A stretch of 64,000 nucleotides of DNA, from the NCBI RefSeq assembly GCF_002288225.1, contig NZ_CP016777.1:682001-746000 (forward strand), given 5' to 3'. Position 1 is the stretch's first letter. Each line of letters begins with the position of its first letter. The position numbers were made by a program, and so were the translations under genes. Source of the stretch: Candidatus Planktophila dulcis. GTDB taxonomy: Bacteria; Actinomycetota; Actinomycetes; Nanopelagicales; Nanopelagicaceae. Below, in pieces: positions 19,277 through 30,064 of the stretch. The notes under the pieces are model-generated. The model did not search any database and was not told where the DNA came from. It saw only the letters and a list, made by a program, of their open reading frames with translations.

Positions 19277-20464
19277 TTATTTGAAACGTAGATTCTTCAT
19301 ATAGGACTCATAATTGCGGCGCGTTTCCTGCACGGAATCACCACCAAATTTCTCTAATACTGCTTCTGCAAGAACTAGGGCTGCCATAGCTTCTGCAACA
19401 ACTCCTGCAGCAGGTACAGCGCAGACATCAGAGCGTTGATTAATCGCCTTTGCAGCCTCACCAGTTTTAACATCAATAGTGTCCAATGCCTTTGGCACTG
19501 TTGAGATAGGTTTCATTGCAACCGATACACGCAAGATTTCACCGTTCGACATTCCGCCTTCAGTTCCGCCAGCGCGATCTGTGCGACGATGAATTGCACC
19601 ATCTGAACCGCGTTCGATTTCATCATGGGCTATAGATCCACGGCGGGTTGCCGTTCTGAAACCGTCACCGATTTCCACTCCCTTAATTGCCTGAATACCC
19701 ATTAACGCCCCGGCTAAACGTGCGTCTAGACGTCGATCCCAGTGCACGTGTGAACCCAATCCAGGAGGAAGGTTGTATGCCAATACTTCACATACTCCCC
19801 CGAGCGTGTCGCCGTCGGCATGAGCTGCCTCAATTTCAGTAATCATCGCAGCACTCGTTGCAGGATCAGAGCACCGAACGGGATCATCATCAATTCTCTT
19901 CATGTCGCCTGCTTGTGGAAGTTCATACGAGTCCGGAATACGCACTGACCCGATAGAAACCACATGACTCAAAATCGTGATTCCCACAGATTGCTCTAAG
20001 AATTTACGAGCGATTGCTCCCAAGGCAACTCGTGCTGCTGTCTCTCTCGCGCTCGCTCGCTCAAGAATGGGGCGAGCGTCATCAAAGTCATACTTTTGCA
20101 TTCCCACTAAATCCGCATGTCCTGGACGTGGGCGAGTTAAAGGCGCATTACGCGCAAGATTTTCTATCTCATCTGCAGGAACAGGATCGGCAGACATCAC
20201 CTTCTCCCACTTAGGCCATTCACTATTTCCCACTTGAACTGAAATGGGTCCACCTTGTGTAATACCAAGTCGAACTCCACCAAGAATAGTTACCTTATCC
20301 GCTTCAAAATTCTGACGAGCACCGCGACCAACACCTAAGCGCCGTCTTGCTAGATGAAAATCAATATCTGCAGTGGTGATTTCAATATGGGCTGGCATGC
20401 CTTCGATGATTGCCGATAGGGCTTGGCCATGAGATTCACCTGCTGTAATCCAACGCATGGACAT
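19277..20464 (-). CDS. aroC: Chorismate synthase
   Basis: Makes chorismate using reduced FMN. 395 aa. Family signatures are GESHGQAL at the N-terminus, [30 protein letters not shown] and [16 protein letters not shown]. Two ATGs six bases apart could serve as start; the first (20464) is listed, and neither has a clear ribosome site. A 34-base gap follows the prepilin-peptidase gene. Confidence 0.97.
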   Translation of the reverse strand: MSMRWITAGESHGQALSAIIEGMPAHIEITTADIDFHLARRRLGVGRGARQNFEADKVTILGGVRLGITQGGPISVQVGNSEWPKWEKVMSADPVPADEIENLARNAPLTRPRPGHADLVGMQKYDFDDARPILERASARETAARVALGAIARKFLEQSVGITILSHVVSIGSVRIPDSYELPQAGDMKRIDDDPVRCSDPATSAAMITEIEAAHADGDTLGGVCEVLAYNLPPGLGSHVHWDRRLDARLAGALMGIQAIKGVEIGDGFRTATRRGSIAHDEIERGSDGAIHRRTDRAGGTEGGMSNGEILRVSVAMKPISTVPKALDTIDVKTGEAAKAINQRSDVCAVPAAGVVAEAMAALVLAEAVLEKFGGDSVQETRRNYESYMKNLRFK

Positions 20465-20498
20465 ATTCTTGCAGATAGAGACTCATTCTCGCGTCACA

Positions 20499-20903
20499 TT
20501 AGAGGATGCTCAAAGGTCTCACTGCGAGAACTGCGCCACATAGCGCAGGGGCAAAGGCGATATCTCCCTTGAATGAGCGAGTACGCACGTAATGGATGGC
20601 TATCAAAATCATTGCGCAGACACACACCATCGCAAGATAGGCAACAGTTTGCGCCCCTCCAACGACAAAGTTCAATAGAACAATCATCAACTTCACATCT
20701 CCTGAGCCACATTTAGAGACTATCTGAAAGAGCAAGCTTGAGAGAACGCTGATGATAAGAAAGATTGGCTCTAGACGGGGATGTGATGACGCTAGCGATA
20801 CTAGAAACAAGAGAAAGACGAAAACATTTGGAATACGTCTATGTCGGACATCAATCACCGAGATCATCAACAACAGGGCAAAAATCACCCACAAACGATA
20901 CAA
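20499..20903 (-). CDS. A24-family prepilin peptidase-like membrane protein, short
   Basis: 134 aa, nearly all hydrophobic, with about four membrane segments. The two catalytic aspartates of type IV prepilin peptidases are present: D18 in SVIDVRHRRIPN and D69 in KCGSGDVKL. It lacks the N-terminal methylase domain of full PilD, as in other short actinobacterial versions. M. tuberculosis has a similar small gene next to aroE. No pilin genes are in the window, so its substrate is unknown. The frame's first start is TTG at 20903; a GTG at 20888 is an alternative. Confidence 0.8.
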   Translation of the reverse strand: MYRLWVIFALLLMISVIDVRHRRIPNVFVFLLFLVSLASSHPRLEPIFLIISVLSSLLFQIVSKCGSGDVKLMIVLLNFVVGGAQTVAYLAMVCVCAMILIAIHYVRTRSFKGDIAFAPALCGAVLAVRPLSIL

Positions 20904-20934
20904 AGAGTTTGAGCTAGAGAACTGAGACTGTGGA

Positions 20935-21744
20935 TTACCGAGCTGATTTACGAAGCACTGCGCGTAAATGTGTGGCTAGCGCTTCTCGATCGAAATCAGT
21001 ATCCAATACGAGTGTGAGTTGATCCACCCCTTGATACATCAATAGTTCTAGCCCATTAATCACAGCGCCACCGCAATCACTCCAGCGTTGCGCCAATTCA
21101 GTTGGCCAAGGCTTATAGATCACATCAAAGAGAGTTGCGCGAATTCCAGGATTGACTGAATTGGCTAGAAGATCTGCAGCACCTGCTGGGGTTGTATTCA
21201 CTACTAAGTCATACTGTGTGAAATCAATATCAGATGACCACCGGTGATACTCGAAGTGTGAATGCGAAACTGCAGACTCAAGAGCTTCTTGTCTAAGACT
21301 TGAGCGACCAAGAACATGAATATTCTTGGCGATAGAATCGAGAGAGCCCGTTACAGCGCGCGCAGTTCCTCCAGCTCCAAGGATCAGAACTGAATCAATC
21401 TCTGTAATTCCTGCGTGTTCAAGCGCTGCCACGAATCCGCTTCCATCAGTACTACTAATTGACCATTTCTCATCTTTCTTGATCAACGTATTTCCCGATT
21501 GGATTCTCTGCGTCAGCGCATCTGCGTTAAATCCGAGGCCCAAGACTTCCTCTTTCAGGGGCATGGTCAAAGAGAGATAATCAAACTCATGTGCACGCGT
21601 TTCAATAAATTTCGCCAAGGCACCAGATCCAACTTTGATAGCCGAGTAGTTTCCTTCGATGCCCAGGAAGGCAAAGGCAGCCTTATGCAGAACAGGAGAT
21701 AGCGAGTGTTTGATGGGAGATCCCAGCACTGCTCCGGTTATCAC
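20935..21744 (-). CDS. aroE: Shikimate dehydrogenase
   Basis: Reduces 3-dehydroshikimate with NADPH. 269 aa. The substrate-binding N-terminus reads GSPIKHSLSPVLHKAAF, LTMPLKEEV carries the catalytic Lys, and ILGAGGTARAV is the dinucleotide loop. VVNTTPAGA and the C-terminal NGLELLMYQGVDQL are typical. The start overlaps the mltG stop by four bases. Confidence 0.95.
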   Translation of the reverse strand: MITGAVLGSPIKHSLSPVLHKAAFAFLGIEGNYSAIKVGSGALAKFIETRAHEFDYLSLTMPLKEEVLGLGFNADALTQRIQSGNTLIKKDEKWSISSTDGSGFVAALEHAGITEIDSVLILGAGGTARAVTGSLDSIAKNIHVLGRSSLRQEALESAVSHSHFEYHRWSSDIDFTQYDLVVNTTPAGAADLLANSVNPGIRATLFDVIYKPWPTELAQRWSDCGGAVINGLELLMYQGVDQLTLVLDTDFDREALATHLRAVLRKSAR

Positions 21745-22778
21745 TTATTGCTCCTAAACTTTCCGGCCCGCAAGTTCTTCTTATATTCAATTTTCCATTT
21801 ATTGAATTGATTGATATCGCTCGTGAAGCGAGTATCAGACGGTGCCACAGTAATGAAATATAGCCAATCTCCAGCAACTGGGTTAACTGAAGCTAGTAGA
21901 GCATCTGCGCCAGGGTTATTGATTGGCCCTGGAGGCAATCCATATCGCTTATAGGTGTTGTATGCGGAGTTGATGAGCGTGGATTGAGTACTGAGAAAGA
22001 CGCTTCCACGAGTTTTCTTCACGTAATGAACTGTCGAATCAAATTGCAACGGCATGCCTTTAGTGAGGCGATTCCGAATCACTTGAGAAATCTTTGCAAA
22101 GTCTTTCGTATCACCTTCTGCTTGGATCAGTGAGGCAATAATCAGGAATTGCTGTGGTGTGAACTTCTCCCTAGAGGTATAGAAACCAGCCTTGCGCATC
22201 TCAAGCTCTGCTCGATTGACCATACTTTGCATAGCTGGCGTTGCAAGGGTTCCATCCTCAAAACTGTATTGGGCGGGAAAGAGAAGTCCTTCTAGGGTTG
22301 TGAAACCTTTAGGCTTAGAGACGTTACGGATCGCGCTTGCGACATCTGCCACCGACATCTTTGCTGTGTAGAACTGTGGAATGATTTCTGAGAGCCAAGC
22401 TCCTTCGAAGATATTGATCAATCCAGTGATACGAGCGGAGTCGAGTAGTTGCTCTAGAGCCTGCGTTGCGCAAATACCAACATCAATACTGTGATTACCT
22501 GGGGCAACTTTCTGCGAACGCGTATCTCCCACAGCAACTCTGAAGTAAGCCTGCGCTGATTTAACTACCCCTGCCGCAGCAAGAGATTGCGCGATAGATG
22601 AGCCAGACTCCCCCGCATCGATTTTGATATTGACTCTAGTGCCAGAGGAATTGCCACAGGCGAAATCTGGAGCCGATGTTCCAGGAACTCGCACCAGGTG
22701 CAATGAGAATGTGAGAGCTGCTACTACAGCTAGCGCCGTCCCAATTCTAAAGAGAGGAGACTTATTCCAGATTTTCAC
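21741..22778 (-). CDS. mltG: Endolytic transglycosylase MltG (YceG-like)
   Basis: Membrane-anchored enzyme that cuts nascent glycan strands of peptidoglycan. 345 aa from the GTG at 22778: a short KIWNKSPLFR leader, one membrane segment (about residues 10-27), then an outer LysM-like part and the YceG domain. The catalytic glutamate region is IASLIQAEGDTKDFAKISQVIRNRL; NSAYNTYKRYGLPPGPINNPG and LYFITV follow. GTG is preferred because AAGGA lies eight bases upstream inside ruvX; the frame stays open to 22823 but overlaps ruvX more deeply. Confidence 0.92.
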   Translation of the reverse strand: MKIWNKSPLFRIGTALAVVAALTFSLHLVRVPGTSAPDFACGNSSGTRVNIKIDAGESGSSIAQSLAAAGVVKSAQAYFRVAVGDTRSQKVAPGNHSIDVGICATQALEQLLDSARITGLINIFEGAWLSEIIPQFYTAKMSVADVASAIRNVSKPKGFTTLEGLLFPAQYSFEDGTLATPAMQSMVNRAELEMRKAGFYTSREKFTPQQFLIIASLIQAEGDTKDFAKISQVIRNRLTKGMPLQFDSTVHYVKKTRGSVFLSTQSTLINSAYNTYKRYGLPPGPINNPGADALLASVNPVAGDWLYFITVAPSDTRFTSDINQFNKWKIEYKKNLRAGKFRSNK

Positions 22779-23184
22779 TGAGCAGTCCTTGTTCCAGAAT
22801 TGCCACTGCAGCCATTGCATCAATCAGGGCTTTGGAATCACGAGTCGATACACCTGCCTCTTTAAGCTTCTTCTGCGCACTCACTGTGGAAAGACGCTCA
22901 TCTACTAAGACAATGGGAAGAGGTGTCACTGACTTGAGCGATTGAACAAATCTCTCAGCTTTATCGGCACTCTCACCCTTTGATCCCGACATATTCATCG
23001 GCATTCCCACGAATATGCGAATGGGTTCATGCTCAAGAAGAAGGGATGCAATCTGCTCAAGGAAATTCTTAGCCTTGCTCTCTAGTACACATAATGGAGA
23101 AGAGAGAATCCCATCGGGGTCACAGAGCGCAACACCGGTGCGAACATCGCCGTAATCAAATGCGATGCGCCGTCCTCGCTCCAT
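22762..23184 (-). CDS. ruvX: RuvX/YqgF-type RNase H-fold nuclease
   Basis: Putative Holliday-junction resolvase or pre-16S rRNA 5'-end nuclease; the role differs between reports. 140 aa. The RNase H-like core starts RRIAFDYGDVRTGVALCD (first acidic residue); IFVGMPMNMSGSKGESAD, VLVDERLST and a final DAMAAVAILEQGL carry the other acidic positions. The ATG at 23184 is five bases before... the alaS stop is at 23189, with GGAAAG at the alaS end acting as ribosome site. The longer frame to 23298 lies within alaS and is rejected. Confidence 0.93.
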   Translation of the reverse strand: MERGRRIAFDYGDVRTGVALCDPDGILSSPLCVLESKAKNFLEQIASLLLEHEPIRIFVGMPMNMSGSKGESADKAERFVQSLKSVTPLPIVLVDERLSTVSAQKKLKEAGVSTRDSKALIDAMAAVAILEQGLLSENLE

Positions 23185-23188
23185 CTTT

Positions 23189-25864
23189 TTACTTTCCAGA
23201 GATTGAATCAGTGATAGCGTTGAGCGCTGCTTGTGATTTTGAAGAATCTGTTCCGCCACCTTGGGCGAAATCATCTTTCCCTCCGCCACCGCCGCCAAGA
23301 ATCGTCGAACCGATCTTTACGAGGGCGCCAGCCTTTAATCCAGCAACCTTTGCTGCATCGCTCACAGCAACAACGAGGACCGGTTTCCCCTCATTTGAAC
23401 TAATCAAAGCAACAGCAGATTGTGGAACACGGGCTTTCAAGTCGAGTGCAATCTTGCGAAGATCATCTCCAGTAATTCCATCAGGGAGAATCGCTGTTAC
23501 GGTAGTTGTGCCATTGAGAACCTGCGCAGTATCTGCCAACGCACCAATTTGACCCATAGCTTGAGCTGATCGAACTCCTGCAAGCTCCTTCTCAATATCC
23601 TTGATCTTTGCAAGAAGATCCGAGATTCGCTCAGGCAACTCTTCTGTGCGCGCACCCTTAATGATTTCAGTTAGTGAGTTCAAGAGAATATGTTCGCGGG
23701 CTAGGAATTTATATGCGTCCACTCCTACCAACGCTTCGACTCGACGAACACCTGCTCCCACAGAAGACTCACTCAGGAGCTTCACAACACCGAGTTGGCC
23801 AGAGCGTTCAACGTGGGTACCACCACATAATTCACGGGCCCAATCACCAACACTTACTACGCGTACTTGATCGCCATATTTCTCACCAAAGAGAGCCATC
23901 GCACCAATCTTTTTGGCTGCATCCTGAGTCATCGTCTCTGCAGTTACAGCGAGGTTGTCAAGAAGAAGTGTGTTTACGCGAGATTCAACTTCATTCAGAA
24001 CTGAATCTGGGACCGCACCCGTTGATGGGAAATCAAAACGGAATCGACCTGGTGAATTCTCAGAACCTGCTTGAGTTGCAGTCTCTCCAAGAATTTCACG
24101 GAAGGCTTTATGCACCATGTGAGTGGCTGTGTGAGCACGCGATATTGCGTGGCGGCGTTCAAGATCGATAGCAGCAAGGGATTTGGAACCAGTAGTAACC
24201 TCACCTGAAATCACGCGACCGCGATGGACTGAGAGACCATTAACTGGAGTCTGCACATCTTCAATTTCAACTACCGCACCACTAGCAAGTGTGATGCGGC
24301 CGCCGTCTGCAAGCTGTCCACCACCTTCTGCATAGAAAGGAGTGCGATCTAAGACAATTTCAACATCATCTCCAGCTTTCGCTGATGCAACGCTAATACC
24401 GTCAACTAAAATTCCATTGATAGTCGACTCAGTCTCATTGTGGGTATAGCCAACGAAGGTCGACGCGCCCTTAGAGTCTGCGATCTTCTTGTATTCAGAT
24501 AAATCTGTATGTCCACTCTTCTTTGCCTCTGCATCAGCCTTTGCGCGATCACGCTGTTCATTCATCAATCTACGGAAGCCATCTTCATCAACTTCAAGAC
24601 CCTCTTCACGTGCCATCTCAAGAGTCAGATCAAATGGGAAACCATAGGTGTCATGAAGCTTGAATACTTCATCGCCAGGAAGAACGCTCTTCTTGCTCGC
24701 CTTAAGTTGCGTTGATGCCATATCAAAAATCTGTGTTCCAGCCTTCAGCGTCTGCAGGAATGACTCTTCTTCTGCAACAGATACGGCCAAGATGCGTTTC
24801 TTATCTGTGATCAGCTCTGGATATTGAGGACCCATCGCACCAATTGCAGCAATGGTGAGCTCAGACATGATCGGATCATTAACACCCATCAAGCGCATAT
24901 TGCGAATGGTTCGGCGCATCATGCGACGCAGGACATATCCACGTCCCTCATTTCCAGGTGTGACGCCATCTCCAATCAACATCGCTGATGTGCGGGCATG
25001 ATCTGCCACAACTCGTAGAGCGACATCAGTGCCTTGATCTTTTGCATACTTAACGCCAGATAGTGCAGATGCTTTTGTGAGAATCTGCATCGTCGTATCA
25101 ATCTCATAGATATTTTCAACACCTTGCAGTAACGCAGCTGTGCGCTCTAGTCCTAAACCAGTGTCAATGCTCTTTGCTGGAAGTTCTCCAAGGATTGGGT
25201 AACCATCTTTTCCGCCACCTGCGCCTCGCTCGTTCTGCATGAAAACAAGATTCCACACTTCCATGTAGCGGTTTTCATCCGCAATCGGTCCACCTTCGAT
25301 TCCATATTCAGGACCACGGTCGTAATAAATTTCAGAGCAAGGACCACATGGACCCGGAACACCCATAGACCAGAAGTTATCTGCCATATCGCGACGTTGA
25401 ATACGCTCACGCGGGATACCAATCTTCTTATGCCAAATATCCGCAGCTTCGTCATCATCGAGATAGACCGTTACCCATAAACGCTCTTCTGGAAAACCGT
25501 AGCCACCATCATTGATAGGGCGCGTTAAGAGTTCCCAGGCTAAAGCGATCGCTCCCTCTTTGAAGTAATCACCGAACGAAAAGTTTCCACACATCTGAAA
25601 GAACGATGCGTGGCGCGTGGTCTTACCCACTTCATCAATATCCAGAGTTCGCACACACTTCTGCACGGATGTAGCACGTTTATAGGGAGCTGTTACCTCA
25701 CCGAGAAAGAATGGTTTGAAAGGAACCATGCCAGCGTTGACTAAAAGTAGATTCGGGTCATCTGCGATCAGAGAGGCAGAAGGAACTACGGTGTGCTTAA
25801 GACCTTGACGGTTCTCACTTTCAAAGAAGCGCAGCCAGCGCGAACGGATCTCGGCGGATTCCAC
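23189..25864 (-). CDS. alaS: Alanyl-tRNA synthetase
   Basis: 891 aa, full length. The N-terminal class II catalytic domain ([32 protein letters not shown]) is followed by the tRNA-recognition region and the editing domain with [16 protein letters not shown] and [10 protein letters not shown] (zinc-binding His and Cys). A C-terminal coiled coil and DHHA1-like domain ends in a glycine-rich [15 protein letters not shown]. The start overlaps the DUF948 stop by one base. Confidence 0.98.
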   Translation of the reverse strand: MESAEIRSRWLRFFESENRQGLKHTVVPSASLIADDPNLLLVNAGMVPFKPFFLGEVTAPYKRATSVQKCVRTLDIDEVGKTTRHASFFQMCGNFSFGDYFKEGAIALAWELLTRPINDGGYGFPEERLWVTVYLDDDEAADIWHKKIGIPRERIQRRDMADNFWSMGVPGPCGPCSEIYYDRGPEYGIEGGPIADENRYMEVWNLVFMQNERGAGGGKDGYPILGELPAKSIDTGLGLERTAALLQGVENIYEIDTTMQILTKASALSGVKYAKDQGTDVALRVVADHARTSAMLIGDGVTPGNEGRGYVLRRMMRRTIRNMRLMGVNDPIMSELTIAAIGAMGPQYPELITDKKRILAVSVAEEESFLQTLKAGTQIFDMASTQLKASKKSVLPGDEVFKLHDTYGFPFDLTLEMAREEGLEVDEDGFRRLMNEQRDRAKADAEAKKSGHTDLSEYKKIADSKGASTFVGYTHNETESTINGILVDGISVASAKAGDDVEIVLDRTPFYAEGGGQLADGGRITLASGAVVEIEDVQTPVNGLSVHRGRVISGEVTTGSKSLAAIDLERRHAISRAHTATHMVHKAFREILGETATQAGSENSPGRFRFDFPSTGAVPDSVLNEVESRVNTLLLDNLAVTAETMTQDAAKKIGAMALFGEKYGDQVRVVSVGDWARELCGGTHVERSGQLGVVKLLSESSVGAGVRRVEALVGVDAYKFLAREHILLNSLTEIIKGARTEELPERISDLLAKIKDIEKELAGVRSAQAMGQIGALADTAQVLNGTTTVTAILPDGITGDDLRKIALDLKARVPQSAVALISSNEGKPVLVVAVSDAAKVAGLKAGALVKIGSTILGGGGGGKDDFAQGGGTDSSKSQAALNAITDSISGK

Positions 25865-26220
25865 TAGTCAGATTTTTTCTTCGACTTGCGGCCTTTACTG
25901 AGAGTTGCAGCGCCAAGAAGTGCACCTGCAACACGTCCAGTTGGACTCTCCATAAAACCGGTTGTTGCTCCGGTTACCTTGGACGTTACTTCTTCAACGT
26001 TCTTCGTAATCTTTGCAATGCTCTCAAGAGGACCGTTGATAAGTTCAAGGGTGCGCGTTGATTCATTGAGTAGCGGAGTAGTGTCATCAGTAAATGCCTT
26101 GAGAGAGGTCTTTGCCTCGTCGATAAATCTACTGACACGGAAGACTGTGTATGCAAGGGCAATAGCGATTACGAGCAGTGATACCGCCGCAATAATCGTT
26201 GCAATTCCGCCTGGACCCAT
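25864..26220 (-). CDS. DUF948 membrane protein
   Basis: 118 aa from the ATG at 26220. One N-terminal membrane segment (about residues 6-28, [22 protein letters not shown]) is followed by a long amphipathic, probably coiled-coil stretch ([20 protein letters not shown] ... [20 protein letters not shown]) and a lysine-rich tail (GRKSKKKSD). This is the DUF948 pattern, commonly found beside alaS in Actinobacteria; function unknown. A longer frame to 26310 overlaps aspS and is rejected, because TAGGCT lies seven bases before this ATG. It heads DUF948-alaS-ruvX-mltG-aroE. Confidence 0.88.
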   Translation of the reverse strand: MGPGGIATIIAAVSLLVIAIALAYTVFRVSRFIDEAKTSLKAFTDDTTPLLNESTRTLELINGPLESIAKITKNVEEVTSKVTGATTGFMESPTGRVAGALLGAATLSKGRKSKKKSD

Positions 26221-26227
26221 AGTTATT

Positions 26228-26233
26228 AGCCTA
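26228..26233 (-). promoter_or_regulatory. Putative -10 for leaderless DUF948-alaS unit
   Basis: TAGGCT on the minus strand, seven bases before the DUF948 ATG, with no ribosome site between. The same hexamer and spacing occur before thrS and the EF-G-relic gene. Confidence 0.5.
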
Positions 26234-26239
26234 CCTGAC

Positions 26240-27985
26240 TTACTCCTTGGGAGGAGTCCAATCGATGGCAGCTTCCTTTCGTTGCGCAGGTGTAATCGGA
26301 GTTGGTGCACCCGTCAAAGGATCGCCACCGCTTGCAGTCTTAGGGAATGCGATGACTTCACGGATTGAATCAGACCCGGTCAATAGTGCGCATACGCGGT
26401 CTAAGCCAAGTGCAATTCCACCGTGTGGAGGTGGACCGTAATTAAATGCCTCGAGAAGGAAACCGAACTTGCTCTGTGCTTCCTCATCAGAGAGACCAAT
26501 AACAGTGAAGACATCTTTTTGAATATTGCGATCATGGATACGAATCGAACCACCACCGAGCTCGGTTCCATTCAAAACAATGTCATATGCATAGGCAAGA
26601 GCGTTAGTAGGATCTGACTTAAAGGTCTTTGCAAACTCTGGCTTAGGACCTGTAAATGGATGGTGCACAGCAGTCCATCCACCGTTATCGGTTGGTTCAA
26701 ACATCGGTGCATCGACTACCCAGACAAATTCCCAGGCGCCCTCATTAATGAGGTTGCAACGCTTTCCAATTTCAAGACGAGCCGCTCCAAGTAGTTGCTG
26801 AGAAGATGCGCGCTCACCTGCTGCAAAGAAGATTGCATCCCCAGGCTTTGCACCAACCAGTGCTGCAATACCGGCTTGTTCATCTTCTGAAATGTTCTTT
26901 GATACTGGACCACCGAGAGTGCCATCAGCATTCACAAGAATGTATGCAATTCCCTTTGCACCACGTGCCTTTGCCCAGTCCTGCCACGCATCGAGTTCGC
27001 GGCGAGGAGAGTCAGCTCCCCCAGGCATAACAACTGCGCCTACATATGGTGCTTGGAATACACGGAAAGGTGTTGACTTAAAGAAATCAGTTACTTCAGT
27101 GAGTTCATATGCGAAACGAAGATCTGGCTTATCAGAACCGTAACGATCCATAGCATCGGCATAGGTCATGTGTTTAATCGGTGTTGGGATGTCGAATCCA
27201 ACAGCCTCTTTCCAAACTTTCACCAAAATCTTTTCAGCAACAGCCAAGATATCGGCCTGATCGATAAATGACATTTCAATATCGAGCTGAGTGAACTCAG
27301 GTTGGCGATCAGCACGGAAATCTTCATCACGGAAGCATCGAGCAATCTGGTAGTAACGCTCCATGCCGGCAACCATCAGAAGCTGCTTAAAGAGCTGTGG
27401 TGATTGAGGAAGTGCATACCAACTACCTGGTTGCAGGCGCACCGGAACTAAGAAGTCACGTGCTCCTTCTGGTGTTGAACGAGTCAGATACGGTGTTTCA
27501 ATCTCAAGAAATTCAAGGCTTTCCATCACATTGCGAATCGTTGATGTCACCTTCGAACGCAGGCGCAAGTTTGCTGCTGGTCCTTCACGGCGCAGATCCA
27601 AATAGCGATAACGAAGACGAACTTCTTCAGAAATCTCAGATTCGCTCCCTGAATCAACCGGGAAAGGAAGTGGCGCAGATTCACTCAATACAACGACGTC
27701 ATCACCCATTACTTCAATGGCACCGGTTGGAAGATTCGAGTTTTCATTACCTGCAGGACGTAGCGCTACTTCTCCTGTGATCTGCAAACACCACTCGGCG
27801 CGCAGTTGTCCGGCCATCTTTTCATCACGAATTACTACCTGCACAGAACCTGTCGCATCACGCAGATCGATAAAGGCAACTCCACCATGATCGCGGCGAC
27901 GTGCTACCCAGCCAGCCAGAGTGACGGTTTGACCTGCATGTGAAGCCCGCAGGGAACCTGCGTCGTGGTTTCTTAACATCGTCAA
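26240..27985 (-). CDS. aspS: Aspartyl-tRNA synthetase
   Basis: 581 aa, bacterial type with an OB-fold anticodon domain ([24 protein letters not shown]), class II catalytic core ([29 protein letters not shown]) and an inserted GAD domain (about residues 300-410). Motif 3 is [13 protein letters not shown]. The start is either TTG (27985) or ATG (27979); TTG is listed because AAAGG lies six bases before it and because M. tuberculosis AspRS begins with the same spacing to LRSHAAG. Whether it also charges tRNA-Asn cannot be decided here. Confidence 0.96.
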   Translation of the reverse strand: MTMLRNHDAGSLRASHAGQTVTLAGWVARRRDHGGVAFIDLRDATGSVQVVIRDEKMAGQLRAEWCLQITGEVALRPAGNENSNLPTGAIEVMGDDVVVLSESAPLPFPVDSGSESEISEEVRLRYRYLDLRREGPAANLRLRSKVTSTIRNVMESLEFLEIETPYLTRSTPEGARDFLVPVRLQPGSWYALPQSPQLFKQLLMVAGMERYYQIARCFRDEDFRADRQPEFTQLDIEMSFIDQADILAVAEKILVKVWKEAVGFDIPTPIKHMTYADAMDRYGSDKPDLRFAYELTEVTDFFKSTPFRVFQAPYVGAVVMPGGADSPRRELDAWQDWAKARGAKGIAYILVNADGTLGGPVSKNISEDEQAGIAALVGAKPGDAIFFAAGERASSQQLLGAARLEIGKRCNLINEGAWEFVWVVDAPMFEPTDNGGWTAVHHPFTGPKPEFAKTFKSDPTNALAYAYDIVLNGTELGGGSIRIHDRNIQKDVFTVIGLSDEEAQSKFGFLLEAFNYGPPPHGGIALGLDRVCALLTGSDSIREVIAFPKTASGGDPLTGAPTPITPAQRKEAAIDWTPPKE

Positions 27986-28009
27986 AAGCCGCCTTTAAAT
28001 GATGGTGAA

Positions 28010-29278
28010 CTAGAGCGAGAGAGCTCGCAACAATTCATTCTGTAATTGGTCAATCTTAACCGAGGAAGTAACCCCATCTGACATCTTCTTGAGTTCAACA
28101 GTTCGTTCCATGAGTTCGGATTCACCAAGGACTATGACATAGCGCGCACCCGACTTATCAGCCGCCTTCATAGCTCCCTTGAGGGCTCTATCTCCAAAGG
28201 CGATTTCAGTACGAATTCCAGAACTTCGCAGACTCTGGGCAATGACGAGAGCCTGCTCCTTCGCATCATCTCCCAGTGGAATGATGAAGAGATCGGATGT
28301 GAACTCTTGCGATGGGACAGTTGATTCTGCAATCGCTGCAAGAAGCGCGCGATCCACACCTAGTCCAAAACCAATTCCTGAAAGAGATTGACCCCCGAGC
28401 GTCTCCATCAAGCCGTCATAGCGACCGCCACCACCAATGCCACTTTGCGCACCGAGGTCGGGATGAATGAATTCAAATGTTGTTCCGGTGTAGTAATCCA
28501 AACCGCGCACCATGCGTGGATTGATCGTGAATGCGATACCCATTGCAGTCAGATACTTCTGGACGGCAGCAAAGTTTGCAGCAGATTCAGGAGATAAATA
28601 GTCAAGCAGAATGGGCGCCTTCACCATCGCCTCTTGCATCTCAGGACGCTTATCATCAAAGAGGCGCAGTGGATTAATCGCTGCTCGTTCCTTCGTTGCA
28701 TCATCGAGTGCCAGTCCATCAATAAATTTCATGAGATCTACACGATGAGCAGCGCGTGATTGCGCATCCCCTAGCGATGTAATCTCTAGTCGGTAGTTCT
28801 TAAGTCCTAGATTCTTAAAGCCACGATCTGCAATAGCGATTACTTCAGCATCGAGAGCTGGATCATCAATGCCGATAGCTTCGATTCCCACTTGGTAGAA
28901 CTGACGATAACGCCCAGCTTGTGGGCGCTCTGCACGGAAGAATTGTCCTGAATACCAAACCTTCACCGGAAGTTGTCCACGATCAAGGTTTGCCTCAATC
29001 ACAGCACGCATCACGCCAGCAGTTCCTTCGGGTCGCAGAGTAATTGAGCGACCGCCTCGATCTTCAAATGTATACATCTCCTTGGAAACCACATCTGTTG
29101 ATTCACCAACACCGCGACTAAAGAGATTGGTATCTTCAAAGACGGGAAGTTCCATCAACTGATATCCCGCATCTTTGGCAGGTGCTATCAACTGCTCACG
29201 GACCCATTCGAATGATTGGGATTCCGGAGGCAGATATTCGCGCACACCTTTAGGCGCTTGGATCTTCTCGAACTTCAT
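28010..29278 (-). CDS. hisS: Histidyl-tRNA synthetase
   Basis: 422 aa. The catalytic core has motif 2 around [14 protein letters not shown] and [20 protein letters not shown]; the histidine-specific motifs [14 protein letters not shown] and GGGGRYDGL are present, followed by motif 3 [14 protein letters not shown]-terminal anticodon-binding domain (about 330-422) is complete. The ATG overlaps the MBL hydrolase stop. Confidence 0.97.
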   Translation of the reverse strand: MKFEKIQAPKGVREYLPPESQSFEWVREQLIAPAKDAGYQLMELPVFEDTNLFSRGVGESTDVVSKEMYTFEDRGGRSITLRPEGTAGVMRAVIEANLDRGQLPVKVWYSGQFFRAERPQAGRYRQFYQVGIEAIGIDDPALDAEVIAIADRGFKNLGLKNYRLEITSLGDAQSRAAHRVDLMKFIDGLALDDATKERAAINPLRLFDDKRPEMQEAMVKAPILLDYLSPESAANFAAVQKYLTAMGIAFTINPRMVRGLDYYTGTTFEFIHPDLGAQSGIGGGGRYDGLMETLGGQSLSGIGFGLGVDRALLAAIAESTVPSQEFTSDLFIIPLGDDAKEQALVIAQSLRSSGIRTEIAFGDRALKGAMKAADKSGARYVIVLGESELMERTVELKKMSDGVTSSVKIDQLQNELLRALSL

Positions 29279-29931
29279 GAGGTCAATTCTTTCAGATAAG
29301 GGTTGTTTTTTCGCTCGAATTTAATCGTGGTCTCTGGTCCATGTCCTGTGAGCACTCGTAAATCATCAGAAAGAGTAAGAACTTTGGTTTTGAGGGTATT
29401 AATCATCTCTTTTGAGCTACCTGTCGGCAGATCTGTGCGACCTATTGAGCCTGCAAAGAGAACATCACCACTAACGAGAATTTCGTCATTGATGGTGAAC
29501 ATCAGCGATCCTCGGGTGTGTCCTGGAGCATGGATGGCGGTGATCCTCATTCCAAGCAATTCAAGCGTTGACCCATTCTTGAGTTCACTCACTTTTTTAG
29601 GTTCTACAAATGTCATCGCTTGAAGTTGAGAGATGAATTTCTCACCGTGAATTCCTGCAGGGTCTGCGATGAAACGTCGATCTTCAGAATGAATATATGC
29701 ATGGATGTCATAGCCATCAGCAAGTGGAGTGATAGAAAATGTGTGGTCGAGATGCCCATGTGTGAGAAGTGCTGCTACTGGTTTGAGCTTATGTTCTTCA
29801 ATGATCATCTCGATATCGCGTGAAATGTCAGGCATGCCGGGGTCAACGATGACGCACTCTGAACCTTCAGAAGGAGCGATGACCCAGCAGTTGGTTGCAA
29901 ACATAGGGGCCGGAAAGGAACGGACAAGCAT
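29275..29931 (-). CDS. Metallo-beta-lactamase fold hydrolase (glyoxalase II-like)
   Basis: 218 aa. The dinuclear metal motif THGHLDH (about residues 57-63) is clear, with further ligands in [16 protein letters not shown] and GHGPET. The family includes hydroxyacylglutathione hydrolases and other thioester hydrolases; Actinobacteria lack glutathione, so the natural substrate is unknown. The same gene lies beside hisS in M. tuberculosis. It heads MBL-hisS and has TAGGGT seven bases before the ATG with no ribosome site. Confidence 0.9.
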   Translation of the reverse strand: MLVRSFPAPMFATNCWVIAPSEGSECVIVDPGMPDISRDIEMIIEEHKLKPVAALLTHGHLDHTFSITPLADGYDIHAYIHSEDRRFIADPAGIHGEKFISQLQAMTFVEPKKVSELKNGSTLELLGMRITAIHAPGHTRGSLMFTINDEILVSGDVLFAGSIGRTDLPTGSSKEMINTLKTKVLTLSDDLRVLTGHGPETTIKFERKNNPYLKELTS

Positions 29932-29938
29932 CTTTTTG

Positions 29939-29944
29939 ACCCTA
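29939..29944 (-). promoter_or_regulatory. Putative -10 for leaderless MBL-hisS unit
   Basis: TAGGGT on the minus strand, seven bases before the ATG at 29931. It lies in the divergent region shared with the DUF349 gene. Confidence 0.5.
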
Positions 29945-29986
29945 TTTCTGGCGTGGATTTACGACTCGCGCAAGCACAGGGTACCT

Positions 29987-30015
29987 TTGACCCCGAACAC
30001 ATTCGCACATATCAA
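29987..30015 (+). promoter_or_regulatory. Putative sigma-70 type promoter of DUF349 gene
   Basis: TTGACC (29987-29992), a 17-base spacer and TATCAA (30010-30015). A leader of about 40 bases with GAAGGGGA before the ATG would follow, unlike the leaderless neighbours. Confidence 0.5.
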
Positions 30016-30064
30016 CGAAGGACGAGTTCACACTGAACCGTCCGACGCGCTGAAGGGGAAAGCC

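Noticed and set aside
29729-30064. 112-codon upstream extension of the DUF349 gene
   Set aside because: It is antisense to the MBL hydrolase start; a promoter, ribosome site and family-like N-terminus support the ATG at 30065.
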